From the NCBI GenBank assembly GCA_949128115.1, contig OX421964.1, positions 35,952,177 through 36,016,176 of the forward strand: a DNA stretch of 64,000 nt, given 5' to 3'. Below the pieces are notes generated by a model, which was not told the DNA's origin, ran no database searches, and saw only the letters and a list, made by a program, of their open reading frames with translations. This stretch comes from Anaspis maculata (lineage: Eukaryota > Arthropoda > Insecta > Coleoptera > Scraptiidae). The position numbers were made by a program, and so were the translations under genes. Shown one piece after another: positions 47,949 through 62,100 of the stretch (its first letter is position 1; the number at the start of each line of letters is the position of its first letter).

Positions 47949-48654
47949 TTTTCGCAATGCCGGGACGAAAAGTGCACTTTAAAAGTAGATTTTTATTCCC
48001 TTGGTTTTCCTGCAATCAAAAACTTAATTTTCTTGGGAAGTCTGTATCGAGGCATTACATTTTTGCACTGTTGAATAGGTCTCTTCTTGGGTAATCACAC
48101 AAGGTGTCACAACTCAGTCACATTGTTATCAATCGGCTGGAAAAACTTGAAAATTCTGCAAAATGATTACGAAATCTTTCATCGTTTGTGTTCAATTCAC
48201 GATAACTTTTGATTTCACGATATCGATTTGGAAAAATCTCACACAGAAATGTTCCTTGATTTCCGGTAAAAATAAAGTCTCGGATAACATGGGGTCGCGT
48301 TTCAAAAATAAAGGCGCTATAAGCCATTATGTTGGAGCGCACGCTCCCTTCAAACGCCAAACTTTTAGACTGAATGGTACTGGTACATGAAAATGGCACT
48401 CCGGTATTGCGAAAAGTCTTGTATACACCACGGGCTACGGGACTGACGTTCATTTTTATTCCCTTTGGTAAATTGCTGCTCTCGGGCCCTAAGGGCCCTC
48501 GGGCATCAAACTTCACCTGCGGGAATAAAAACTCACTTTAGTCCTTTGGTGTATAAACTACTATTTGATTGCAGGAAAACCAAGGGAATAAAAATCTACT
48601 TTTTTTCCCACTAAAGGGGAAAAAAATGCACTTTTCGTCCTGGCATTGCGAAAA
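47949..48654. mobile_element. 706-bp TIR element
   Basis: TTTTCGCAATGCCGGGACGA at the left recurs inverted (one or two changes) at 48635-48654. Deeper arms share AAATCTACTTTT-type and CCAAGGGAATAAAAATCTA stretches. It contains the frame 48118-48516. Confidence 0.8.
48118..48516 (-). CDS. Unrecognised 132-aa open frame inside a TIR element
   Basis: I do not recognise this protein. It starts MKFDARGPLGPESSNLPKGI and contains VSPVARGVYKTFRNTG. It occupies most of the interior of the 706-bp TIR element, is uninterrupted and has no signal peptide, membrane segment or transposase motif. It may be a remnant of an element-encoded protein or a chance frame. Confidence 0.25.
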   Translation of the reverse strand: MKFDARGPLGPESSNLPKGIKMNVSPVARGVYKTFRNTGVPFSCTSTIQSKSLAFEGSVRSNIMAYSAFIFETRPHVIRDFIFTGNQGTFLCEIFPNRYREIKSYRELNTNDERFRNHFAEFSSFSSRLITM

Positions 48655-49853
48655 GTGTTGTTCGACACTTAAGCGCTGCGCCATTTCAGGCCCTCAGCCT
48701 CTTTTGCAGCATTCGGCTGCGAATTAAGCCTGGCAACCATGAGCTTTGGGTCCGACGTTGCACTCTCGTATCAAAAATAACTAATTTCATAACCGACCTC
48801 AAAGTTGACTTGATTTCAAGCGCATGTAAACTTGGACTTCAGGCATTCTCTTTCACTGTGACAGTGACGGTCTAAGCATAGGTACTTGAAGCAACGACAA
48901 CTTTGAAGTAGATGGTGAAATCGTATTAGGTATAGTTGTGAAGTCTGTGGTTGTGATATAATTTATTGGCTCGGCTGCAAATATCAAACAGGCGAATTCT
49001 GGACATTTCAGGTCGCTTTCATGTCTCGATGACTTGACATCGCCGATTCGATAATTGCAGCCGTACCAGTAAATTATATTACAACTGTACATGTAGGTGC
49101 AAGTGAAGTCTACCAACTTACAAAATTCAATTAGCAATAATTATCTAACAAACAATCTGACGAAATACAACCAATAATCTGTGTAGGTAATTTATAAGCT
49201 CTCAACAAACTTATCAAAAAAGTTTTGTGTCAGTAACAATACTCGATGATCATCATGTCCATACCGGGATGTTTGAACATCTTCTTTATCTTGTTCTTCG
49301 GCTACACACTCGCATTACATAAGCCCATTAAACTTACGCTGACCTGTGACTTTTGTGCAAGTAGATGCTTACTTTCGATTTTCATGCCCAGACTTTTTTG
49401 GCGGAATTCCTGGATGCTCATCACATTGCATCCATTGTGCATTTTTCAATAGTATAGAGGTGCCTAATTATTGTGTCACACGCACATTGTTCGAAAATAA
49501 AGGTAGGTAGGTACCCATACCCATGCTAAAAAATGCTGAATAACCAATCATTCTGTATGATAGCCAGGATTTTCCTCGCCGATTACAACTTGATGACTTG
49601 TTATGCAATAGGTGTCGCTTTCATAATCTCATCTCCGTTAGAGTGGAAAATCCTAATTATCGTCTTTGCGCGCGGAGAGCATTTTGGAACAATTTGACTT
49701 TTTGTGTAATGTCAGTCAAGGTCGTCACGTGTGCATGTGTGAATTTATCTCGCATTAATTCAGATTTCATCCTAAATTTTGAAATATGAATAAATTATCC
49801 TTCGGAGCACAGAAGAAGAATAAAACGAAAACGATGTTGAGGAAAAATATACA
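48655..49853. other. Intergenic region between cuticle genes
   Basis: No gene or clear repeat is seen. The minus-strand poly(A) signal of gene B lies at its right edge. Confidence 0.5.
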
Positions 49854-49859
49854 TTTATT
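49854..49859 (-). terminator. Poly(A) signal of RR-1 cuticle gene B
   Basis: TTTATT on + (AATAAA on minus), 80 bp beyond the stop codon. Confidence 0.6.
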
Positions 49860-49938
49860 CATAACTGTACACACTTGCTGCATCAGTCTTTCTCACATAG
49901 TGTCGTTTTTACTAAATCCGATGCTCCACTGCGGAATT

Positions 49939-50194
49939 CTAGCCTAGACCTCCGCCTGCCAGAGAGGCTAATGCTGCCGAGGGTACACCGAGTTTCCTCA
50001 CTCCGGCCGAGGGAGGGATGTGTTCACCTGCGGGTTGGAATCCGTTTTCGTCGGCGATGTACTCGACGGTGTACGTCACACCGTCAGGACCGACGTACGA
50101 GTACGATCCTTTGACCGAGAGGGACTCGTTTTCGGTTCCTGGATTCTGCAGGTCGCCCGTTTCTTCTTTCCTGAAGCCGTCACTGGTTTCTACG
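49939..50194 (-). CDS. Cuticle gene B exon 3 (R&R-1 domain)
   Basis: Eighty-four codons plus stop after a one-base split codon. It begins VETSDGFRKEETGD and ends GVRKLGVPSAALASLAGGGL(G). It is colinear with exon 3 of gene A and has the same length (256 nt). Confidence 0.93.
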
Positions 50195-53100
50195 CTGGAA
50201 AAGAAATGGAGTTGATCAGTACCTCTACAGTGTTTTCGGTTGGCGAGCCAACTGGTCGCAATATTTTACAATATTATTACAAACACATTCAAGAGTTCAA
50301 AAATTTGCTTTTTAGTCTGATGGAAAGAGTTTACTGAATTCTTTCAAAATTATAACGAAAATAGAAGGGGTCGACCTTTTGACCCACCATATTTCCAAAA
50401 ATCAAAATCACATGTTTTTTTCAACATTTTTCTGGCACTTCTGGAGCATTTCCTTGATTGCGGTTCAATTTTCTACCCCAAGTTTGCAAACACCCTGTAC
50501 GCAATGGTTTGGAATATCCTTCAGTGCCGTAACTAGGCTTGTTGGCGCCTGTGGCAATGTAGCAATTGTGCGCCCCAAAGAAGTAAACATCCCAAGGGGG
50601 CCAGACCCTACTAGAGCGCCGCAGGCGAAAATTTTCCCAGATAATAGTGATAATAATGCTAATAATAATCTCAAATTCAAGCTGGAAGCTTCCATTTCCT
50701 CCCCCTTTGGACTTTTGGTCACAATGGAAACACAATTATCACTGAAAAAATTTCGAAATGGCCAATAAGATGATTAGGTATCATATTTTTAAAATCTTTT
50801 ACTCGATCTTTTATAAAATAGGTGAAGTCAATCAATAACAAGCTCATTAGGCTCCTAGAAATTTTTTTCAAACTTCCGGCCGTCGTTTACTCTTTTGCAG
50901 TCGAGCTTCCCAACCCAGAAATAAAAACATTAAGACAAATTGATAAATCTTTTCACACAAAAAAGTCTTCAACAAGAAGTGACAAGATACCTACTAGTAG
51001 TACCTATAGGATGACAAAGATAAAAATTGAACAACAAAACAAAACTTGTCAAGTTATTGACAAAATATTCAGAATCAAAATGGAAAAAAATGCACGTTGC
51101 TACCCTATCTCAAATACCCAAGTAAGTAACTGAAAATAATTGTATGACAAAAAAAAATGGAAAATGGGAAAAATCTTGGAACTTCAACCACCAAGTTGAA
51201 CTTTTTTAGATTTCGATTAAAAAAATATGTCTATAATTTCACAAAATTCAAAATTGACGTAGCTGTTTCAACGATTGAAAGTATAGATATATTTGTTAAT
51301 CTTTCTTGGCCGACAGAAGAGCGCAAATACGACTTGACAGCTTCAGTTTACTGAACGAGAGATGAAAAATTTCTGCAGAATACATACTATAGAGAGGCCC
51401 CATCTCAGACTGATTCGGCGCTCTTGTATTCATTTGGTGCAAAGTGTGAGTAAATACATGCAGTTATAGTCAGGCTGGAACTCGAAAAGTACCTAGACCG
51501 ACCAGCGCTGGCGGAGGGCGCTGAGCGCCGAGCGCGAGCGCTGCCTCATCCTCAGCATGCTACTTCCTGCAGCTCCGTGCTCTTCAATTTCATCCGTTTC
51601 ATGACTGTTTTGAATCATGTCATGAAAAGGTGGTAGGAAAAGCCGCTTGTGATTTTTTCATTTATAAAGTTAGTGAAGTTGTAGGTAGAAAAGATAAAGG
51701 TTCAGGTGAAAATTTAAAATAAAAATTGAAAAAAAAGTAATAGGTGTTAGCCAAGCTGAAGTTTGCGCCCCTGAAATTTTTGCGCCTGTGGCAAATGCCA
51801 CCTTTGCCACGCCCTAGTTACGGCACTAATATCCTTCAAAATCACTGACGGTGAGTGGTTTCCGCAGGAGGGTTAAAAATCATTTTTTGTCACTGCAATA
51901 GGTGGCGATTTGTGTTTGCATCGGTTGAGCTTTGTAAGAATTTATCCTTTTGTTGATTATGAATTATGATTGTCTAGAATGTTTCACTTGATTTGTGTTG
52001 TACTATCTATGGTTATCCGTTGCATTGATTTATATTTAATTAATTTTTTTCTTCCATGAGGTTAAGTGGAATAGCGTTCAGCTAGACTTCGCCCCTAAAT
52101 GAATTTTTTTTTACTGTTTTTGACTAGGTATATTGCTTAGAAATATATAAATAAATTCATCATTATTAATATTATTATTATAGTTTCGAGTCTTGTCTTT
52201 GACAAAATCTTTGGAACGCTCCAAAATATCTTATTTTCGTGAAAAAATATCATATGGGTGCAGTACCAGCGTGAAAACTGGTAAGGATCAAGACATTTTG
52301 GTTTCAGCGTCATTCCCGGGCCAAACTGAGCTCTTTTGATTTCTACTAAATCATTCACGTGGTCCTAGTTGGTAGTATCATCAACTAAAGCTGGTTAGGT
52401 AGAATACTAGGGCTCAGTATAAATAGTTTTAGCTAGACTTCACTCATCAATCATGAATTTACTTCTACCGTTGAAGACCGTTATTATTATTATATTATGG
52501 TCTCTTAATCGTAAATTATAGGATTTCTTGTTTTCCTTTGGTAATCTCAATATGTTCTGTATCTTGACATTTTGCGTGAAGATTTTTTCTCTTCGGTTGA
52601 ATATGCTGTTGCATTTCTTCGTCGATCAGTTGAGCTATACCGGGTGATCATTTGAAAACTATCCACCTGCAATAACTCCCGATTCCTAGTGAAAATGTCT
52701 TCGAGCAAAAACAGGTCGATTTTTATATCAAGAGGGACATCTAAAACATACATTAGCAAATTTATATCTTTAGCTCTCTTGCCTCCCCCCCCCCTACCCC
52801 AACTTTGAAATTTCAAATGACACTACCTACTTTGCGATACATCAAATTCAACAGAATTAAATTCTCTTTCTTGAAAAAAATTCTGAAATTTTCAACTCCA
52901 TCCCGTTTCCCCCCTAAATTTTCTGAGTGTCCAGTTAAATATTCTTGACCTCTCAATTCTCTTCAATGCAGTCAACGTCATCCTGCACAGCATTGAAAAA
53001 GACAATTTTCTATGGAAAAAGTGCCACCCAAATTCACCCTTTCGCTCCCCCCTCCTCACCTTAAAAATCTAAAATGACAATACCTACTTTGTGATACATC

Positions 53101-56100
53101 AAATTAAAGGGAATTGAATTCTCTCTACGGACACAATTTTTTCGAAATTTTTAAAACCCCCTGTTTTCCTACTAAAATACTTCAAATATCCAATTAAATG
53201 GGGAAGGGGTTGAAAATTTCAAAAAAATTGTTTTTAGAAAGAGAATTCAATTTCCTTTAATTTGATGTATCACAAAGTGGGTAGTATTTTGTTAAATTTC
53301 AAAGTTGAGGCGAGGGAGAGCAATGGGGTCCATTTGGGTGGCACTTTTTCCATCGAAAAATTCTCGTCTTTGATGCTATTCAGGATGATGCTGACTAAAC
53401 TGAAGAGAATTGAGGGGAGAAGGGGGGGTAGAGTTAAAATTTTTGAAAATATTTTTTTTGCAAAAAGAGAATTTAATTTTCTTTAATTTGATGTATTGCA
53501 AGGTAGGTAGTGTAATTTGAAATTTTATTTTTGGGATAGGTGGGGGCGAGGGGGCTGAAGATAGAAATTTGAAGATAGAATGGGCTTTTGATAGAAAATG
53601 TATATTTTAGATGTCCCCCTCGATATAAAAATCGACCTGTTTTTGCTCGAAGAAATATTGACTAGGAATCGGGAGCTATTGCAGGTGGATAGTTTTCAAA
53701 TGATCACCCGGTATGTACGTCCGTGTCGTATACTTCATTTTCACACCGACCAGCAATATTTGATACAAGGCTCTCATCATAATCATAACATCTAGACGGA
53801 TCTTCAGCCGACAACTTTGTAAGTACGGTGAAGCTGAAGATAATGAAGTTGAGGAATTCAACTTGCTCATTCGCTCGAGCTCGAGGCAAACCAAAGTTAC
53901 GGTGAAGTTTTTGTCAGTGTTTGTACAGTTGTCTTGATACCCTTGCGATATGATCGTAGTACCAGTGGTAGTACTTCTGTATGATATGATGTTGGAGGGA
54001 TTACCGAAAAGTTTCTTTTGCGTGTTCAACTTTTGAATAACTTCGTTTCTTGATATTGATGGCGTGGGATGAAGTCAAAGCGATTTAGTGAAGGAATCGA
54101 TCACAGCGAAGATTTCTTTGTAGTTTTTATTCGTCGGTTCTAGCCTCTAGCGGAACAAAATTATTAACTTGTTATCTGCAATGGCCAGCTGTCTTTCGTC
54201 AATAGATGAAGAAAGCCTTTTTTTTCTTGCCTTGCTTCCTATTCGACAGAATGCAACTGACGCAGTTTCTTACCACATTCCTCATTGTCTCATTCAATTG
54301 TGGTATGTAGAAGGTACTACAACTACACTGACGGACAAAATTAACGCACCACAAAATTTTTGACCCGAGTTTGAAATCATTTTTTTCCCGAACTATCCAT
54401 TAAATTTCGATCACCTTTTCACCAGGTGGTAGCTTTATTCTTAAAGAATGTCACTATGTAGCTCATTTTTGGTTAACATTCAGTATTGACAGTATACTGG
54501 GTGTTACAATGAAGGTGTTTGCCGAAATTCCAGCAGCAACAGCAGGACATACTGAGGGGAGATGAACCATTTCATTGCACACCATATCGTTATTGCCTTT
54601 TTGGCCGGTAGAACCGGGAATACCTCTCGGATTTTTAAGGTATTTTTTGCTGGTTGTGGGTTGGTTGTTCTTAAATGTTATTGACTTGCCCGTGTTTAAA
54701 AATTATACAGTTTTGCCTGTATAGGTACTGGGTGTTACATTGGATGGGTGTTTTTTTTTCCGAAAATTTGGAACACCCTGTTAAGACCACCAGCGTGAAC
54801 TGCAAGTTATGTTGGATGACAAATTGAAGCTCCAGCTTTTCTCAACAAAACTGCCTTTGTTTCATTTCAATATCTTCATTTTTCTGGGAAATACACAGTG
54901 TTATTGCACACCATGTCATTACCGGATTTGGTTCAGGTGGGGGCCGAAAAGTTGCCACTGCTCGAATTTTGTACACCTTGAAAGCCAGTTTCTTCTTAAA
55001 TCATACGCCCGATTTGGATGTTTTTTTTTCGTGGTAGGAAAGTTCGTAGCAAATTTTACCGGTTTATTCATCTTCAATAGCCATTCCGTTTAACTTCTAT
55101 ACTACGGTGCTACAACGAAGGTTGATAAGATAAGATGTACAACTTTCGTTGTAACACCCAGTATAGAAGTTGAACTGAAGAGCTGTTGCAGATGAATAAA
55201 CAGGTAAGATTAGCCACAAATTCCCCTACAAGTAAAACAAAAGGCCATTCAAATCGGACGTATGGTTTAAGAATAAACTGGCTTTGATGCTTTGAAGGTG
55301 TACAAAATTCGAGCAGTGGCCATTTCTCGGCCCCCGTCTAACCCAATGTCGGTAAAAACATGGGGTGCAATAAAATTGTGTATCCCTCACAAAAATTAAG
55401 ATAATGAAGTGAAACAAACGCATTTGTGGTAAAAAAAGCTAAAGCTTCAATTTGGCAACCAGCATAACTTGCTGTTCACGCTGGTGGTCTTTACAGGGTG
55501 TTCCAAATTTTCGAAAAGAAACACCTCTTTATTGTAACATCCAGTATACAGGCAAAACTGTATAATTTTTAAACACGAGCAGGTCAATAATATTTTAGAG
55601 GAACCAACTTACAACCAGCAAAAAAGACCATCAAAATCCGAGAGGTACTCCCGGTCCTACGGACCAAAAAGGTAATAAAGACATGGTGTGCAATAAAATG
55701 ATTCATCTCCCCTGAAAATTGTGATATTGTAACAAAACAAACGTAGATGTGATAAAAAAAGTTGAGACTTGAATTTGGTCTCCAGTGTGTCCTGCTGTTG
55801 TTGCTGGTGATTCCCACAGGATGCCTCGAATTTGCGAAACAGAAAACACCTTCATTGTGTACACCCCAGTATACTGTCAATACTGAATAATGATCAAAGA
55901 TGAGCTACACAGTGACATTCTCAAAGATTTAAGCTTCAACCTGGTGAAAAGATAATCGAAGTCGGATGGGTATAGTTCGGGAAAAATGTGACTTCAAACT
56001 CGGGTCAAAAGTTTAATGGTGCGTTAATTTTATCCGTCAGTGTATTCGGCCATTAGATATTCACATTTTTCACGCCGAAATGGCCTTATTGGGTTTGCTT

Positions 56101-59100
56101 TTTCAATTATCTGACCTTGTATTTCTAAAGGAACCGCAAGCAATTTTTCGTTGTTGTCACCTTGTACAGCATGCGGTTCTTGAGCGGGTACTTTATGAAT
56201 GTTTTTTCCTGAAGCACTTGTATTACCCTGGTTCTATCGCCATGCTCATGCATTTGAGTGTCACAATAGCTAACGCTAACGCTCGTTTCGCAAGCGTCCC
56301 CGCTCACAAAATAATATCTGTCACTTTCAACTCGTGTATCGTACAAGATTTTATCTACAGTGGTCTTTGAAATGTTTAATTAATGTAATTTTTTTTAGAA
56401 AATATGACAGGAACGCGCAGGATCATCACTTTCAACTAAAAGTGACGGGTATTATTCAACGCTTGCAGATAAATTTTATTTCGTTTGTCGAAACCTCCAT
56501 TAACATAACTGGATGTCTACTGGGTGCATCCACGTGCTTCAGTTTACTTCCTGGGCGATGCTCGAGTTTGTAAACAAATACTTTCAGTAGCAAGGCTCAC
56601 CTGCAGCCACTCTGGGGTCCCGAACTCTTCTTTGCTCATCATTCTCTCCAAAGCGGAGCAATCGTTAACAACCTTGAAAAGGGTGACCTGATAGATATAG
56701 GTTTTGAATTCCTCGAGACCTTCTACAATTATACTCAGACTTCCAATTGGTAGCAACAGATGAAGGTCTTGTCGGCGTCAATTGCTTTCTTACCAGCTAA
56801 GTAAATTGGCTGCATTCGATTGTCTTCGATGCAGCATTGGCACAAAATGTATCCGTAGCCTTCCTTGCTAGAATCAGTGTGAAGTTCAGCTCGCTTCCTT
56901 GATGGTACAGCTATCTTCAAAATTGGGCTTTCCAGTTGAAAATTTTTCCAGCTGTTCGAACGCGTCTTCCTCCTTTTCTTCGAAGTGGACTGGAATATTT
57001 CGTGTTTCTTGAGTAGATCACTCAGCGGCTTGACAATGTTTGAGTAAAACAGAACGAATTTCAAGAAGTAGCCAGGATAAAATAGCTCTGTATCTCTTTT
57101 GCGGCTCTTGGGCTCTGGCAAATTTTCAGCGGCTCTGATTTCACCACGAGATGTAGATAGTAGTTGACCTTTCTTTAATCACATGTCCCAGAAATTGAAT
57201 GTTTTGCTTCAGAGGTGACATTTTTCTTGTTGATTTCAATTCTGTAACGTTTTTCGATTTTTGTTGTTCATCACTTGAAAAGATGATACAAGGGATGATA
57301 CAATCATAAATCATCATCCATGTAGATCATGAGCGTATCCTTAAAAATTATTTCTGGAAAGACTGTGGATAAATCTCTAGAATACAACGGCCAAATTGCA
57401 TAACCCAAAAAGAACTTTCTTGAACTGAAACTGTCCACTAATGGGCTACGAATGTTGTATATTTCCGACTTTCTTTATCTATATATTTCGACATAGAAAA
57501 ATCTATTTTTCAAATCTTTGGTAACGTAGCATCTTCAAGCTTACCGAGGCGTTCTTCAATCAAGTGTAAAGAATATCAATCTTTGACTACCGCTTAGTAA
57601 TCTGATCTTTTTGTAATCGAGACAGATTTTGGAAGACCCGTCTTACTTTCTACTATGACTATTTGGCTGGTGCATTCTGAACTGTGGTTATTATATCAAC
57701 CTTTATATACTCTTGAACTTGCTTGTCGATGACTTTTTTTCTGGAATAAATAATCGATGTGATTTACTGTAAATCGGACTGACTCCTTTCATGACGATCT
57801 TTATCTCAATATCCAGTGTATAATGCTGATTTTATCCAGATTATAATGCTGATTTGAAGCATCGTCGTAATCTCTGGTTTGTATCGTTACTCTTGTTTGG
57901 AGGTTCAGCATGCTCTGGCTTTTTCCACGCCTTAGATTTTGTTCTATCGTTATCTGTTCCATCCTGATTCCTGCTGTAGATTTCAATAAAGGTTTTCTCC
58001 GAGTCGTCCAAAGCCCAGTATTTTCAACGGTGGTAAATTCTACCCTGAGGTCTATCTATGTTCGAATACCATAACAACAATTGTTGTAATAATGGTATTT
58101 ATGGCATTCAACCTTTTGGGTGAAGATTACCAGGGATAGAAATACTAAAGCTCAAGTTGTCGAGCCATGTGTACAGGGATCACGCGAGACTTCCCTCCCA
58201 TACTGAAGGCTTCCCCCTCTTTGAGATTGATTTTATTCCGATTACAAATACCGGGTGATCATTTGAAAACTATCCACCTGCAATATCTCCCGATTCCTAG
58301 TGCAAATGTCTTTGAGCAAAAACAGGTCGATTTTTATATCGAGGGGGACATCTAAAACATACATTGGAGAATTTATATCTTGAGCCCTCTCGCCCCCACT
58401 CACCCCAACTTTGAAATTTCAAATGACACCACCTACCTTGCGATACATCAAATTAAAGAGAATTAAGTTCTCTTTCTAAAAAAACTATTTTGAAATTCTT
58501 CAACCCCACCCCCTGTTCTTCTTAAAATGCTCTAACCTCGGGTTCCACCAAACTTTTATCAGCGTGATAACTTTATCACTCTGATAGTAACTAAGCAACT
58601 GGCCATCCTATTGGCTGGTGCATAGCAACTATCAGCGTGATAGATTTAATCTGCTCTTAAAATTTTGGTGGAACCCGAGGTGAGAGTCCAAGTTAATATT
58701 CTTGACCTTCATTTCCCTTCAATACAGTAAACATCATCCTGCACAGCATCGAAAGAGAAAATTTTCTGCAAAAAAAGTGCCACCCAAATTTACCCCTTCG
58801 CTCCCCCCACCTGAATTCAAAAATTTAAAATGTCAATACCCACTTTGTAATACATCAAATTGAAGGAAATTGAATTCTCTTCCTGAAAAAGATTTTTTCA
58901 CAATTTTTAAAGCCCCCATCTCCCCCCTAGAATACTCCAAATGGCCAATTTATTGGAGGTGGGGAAGAAAATTTGAAAAAAATTCTTCACGGAAAGAGAA
59001 TTCAATTCCCTTTAATTTGATGTATCACAAAGTAGGTGGTGTTTTGTTAAATTTGGGAGTTGAGGTGGGGGAGAGTAAAGGGGTGAATTTGGGTAGCACT

Positions 59101-62100
59101 TTTTCCACCGAAAATTTTCTTTTTTGATGCTATCTAGGATGACGCCGACTAAATTGAGAAAAAAATAAGGGGTCCAGAATATAAAATGGACAGTCAGAGC
59201 ATTTTTAGGGAAAAGGGGGTGAGGTTAAAAATTTTGAAAATCTTTTTTTCAGAAAGAATATTCAATTTCCTTCAATTTGATGTATCGCAAGGTAGGTAGT
59301 GTTATTTGAAATTCTAAAGTTGGGGTGAGTGGGGGCAAGGGGGGTGAATATAGAAATTTGCCAATGTATGTTTTGAATGTCCCCCTCAATATAAAAATCG
59401 ACATGTTTGTGTTCGAAAAAATATTCACTAGGAATCGGGAGTTATTGCTGGTGGATAGTTTTCAAATGATCACCCGGTATATACCACAGTGGTGAGTGAT
59501 TTCCGTCGGCAAATTGTCAAAAAGTTCACAAAAACCCCATGACACTGACCTAAAATTACGTTCATTTGGTTAAAAGCCTTGAAATTTTGCCCATATTTTT
59601 TTTTTAACAGTGCTCGGCTTATGTTCAAGTTTTAAAAGAAACGATCTCTCCAAAAAACAAATTTCAACAAATTCAAGAAAATTTCTAACCAAATAAACGT
59701 AAGTTTAGGCCAGTGTTATGGGATTTTTGTGAATTTTTTGACCATTTGCCTCTGGAAATAGCTCGACACTGTGGTTATAGGTATATTTGTATTCAGAATA
59801 GAAAAACCACATCGATTGCAATTCGAATATACAGGGTGTCGCATCAACAAAAATGTTTTTTGCCATATAAAGGTTGTAAAATATTGCAGTTTCAAATTTT
59901 GAACCCTATGGGAAGAATTGTTCAAGAAAAACTGCTTCCTTTTCAAATTATCTCAAAAAGGAAACCTCCAGTATAGGGGGGAATTCTCGCGTGATCACCT
60001 TGTACCTACATGTAGAACAAATTTATCAGCTGGTCCGTCTTCATTTAAATCTGATGCTATCACATATGGAACAAAGCTCCCTCGGCACTCTTTCCATGGC
60101 ACTTCTTTCAACTTTATTGGATGATTATTTTGTCAACCTTTTCATCAGTTTCGTGCTAAAAATTAGTTTCTGAAGGCCATTCCAGCCTATCATTTCGGCG
60201 TTAACGTCAAATTCTGGTATCCATAATTCCACTGATAAAACGCCTTTCCATTAAACCATAATATCGTCCTTATCTGACAGAACGGCTTATCTCTGTTGAT
60301 CATAAAATAATAGTTCCGAGAAATTGGAAGTTTAAGCTTTCAGTTTTCTCATTTCCATGTAAAACTTTTATGGTTGATGCGTTCAAGGTCGTTTTTCCAC
60401 AGAACATGAAGAGTGCCTTGTGCTCCAACCTAAAGCAAATAACAGTACAGCTCTTAATGTGACAAAAACGAGAATATAGCTTTCGGACTGGTTCCAGCAA
60501 AGATAATATGTATAGGTACTTTGACAGCACCGCAAAAGAATTTCTCAAATGAGATTTTCGGGGGTTTTGAGTACCTATACGATAGTGGATGATTATCTGA
60601 ATCGATATGTAACAACTTTGAACTTTCAGTGAATAATTTTTTCAGCCCAAAAATATTTTCTTTTACTGTACTATAGACAACTAAAAGCGGTGAATTCTTC
60701 TCAAAAACTTGCTCTAAAGTTTTGATTCTGCCAGTCATTTCTTGGGTGATTCAAGCCAAAGGTACTTTGAATTGGTCAGAATTCGGAGATTTCCCAAATA
60801 CACTTTTCAGTCTTGTTAAATCTCCCAGTGAACGAAATTCCAATCTTTGTTTCGTCTTTGAATATAACTTCTGAACTGAACAAGAAAATTTGGTTTTAGA
60901 TTAATTTCGGATCAATAACATCATCTTCTGATGCTTCAGCTCCAGCAGGAGCAATAGAATATAATAATTAGACAATAATGAAAAAGAGAACACTGAACGC
61001 CGGAAACATCACGTTTTTGAGGTCACCTGTAATCAAAGAGAATACTCAAAAACCAACAAAACCGGTTCGAGTTATTAGTCTCACATTCTCTCACAACTAA
61101 TTGAAAATAATCTAAAAAATGTTTTTGCAAATGAGTGTTCCAAAGCTTCACGCTTTTGTGGTGCTTCATTCTGACACTCTGTATAACTGATTATTTAATA
61201 CAGAGCCAGAGCACATGTACCAAAAATCATTCATACTGATGTGTTATTACAAAATAGTCCGCTCTCCAGGAAATGAAAAATCACGAAAATCTGTTCATTC
61301 CTTAAGAAGATAAGTACAGGAATTTCCATTTGGCTAAAATTATCAGGTGTTCCAGTTCATTTGTTGAGCACTGTATTATCCACTCTTGGATTCCAGAAAA
61401 CTCCGGAGTTTTCAAAAAAAACTGCAAAAAGGTTCTCGTCGCTTCTACTACATATTATTTCGTCATATTCCAGAATTTGTCGCTAACTATTCAACTACAG
61501 CTTATTCAAGAGTATTTAGCCTTGCAAATATTCCGGTAAGTTTTCGATGCAAGGCTCCTCCGCCATTTGTACATATGTGTGTCTTATTAGCACGTCGTGA
61601 TCTTCAACAATTTTCAACAATACAGGTTGTCCCATGTCAGCTCTAAACAAAAACAAAAATATTTTAACGAAATGCCCTACTTTGATTCAATTTTGACCTC
61701 TATTATTTTTTAGTGTATACTTTTTTACTTTAATTTGTGGCAATGCTACCAACTGAAAAAAGTTTTTTTTGGCATTGCTTTCGAACAGAAATAACTTGAA
61801 TGCTTACGTTCCTGGGTACACTCTTCATGAAAGTCTTGTGATACAAAAAGACAATTTACTTTTGCTTGAATTTTATAATCGTTACCTTTTCGTCAAGTAC
61901 CTACATACTTATTGCATTAAATCCATGTCGATTCGCACTTAGAAAAGAATCTCTCGCGAAACTTAATATCGAAGATGAGAGGTACCTATGAGGTCCTTTG
62001 AGATATGCTAGAATGTACATTAGAGTGGATTCTAATGTTTCAAATGGAACACAAAAAATCTGAGTAAGTAGTTGAGAAACGACTATTATAAATACGAGAA

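Noticed and set aside
59713..59976. 87-codon frame on + with a 76-codon frame on minus
   Set aside because: It overlaps the right arm of a palindromic MITE and an isolated TIR-like end; no family resemblance.
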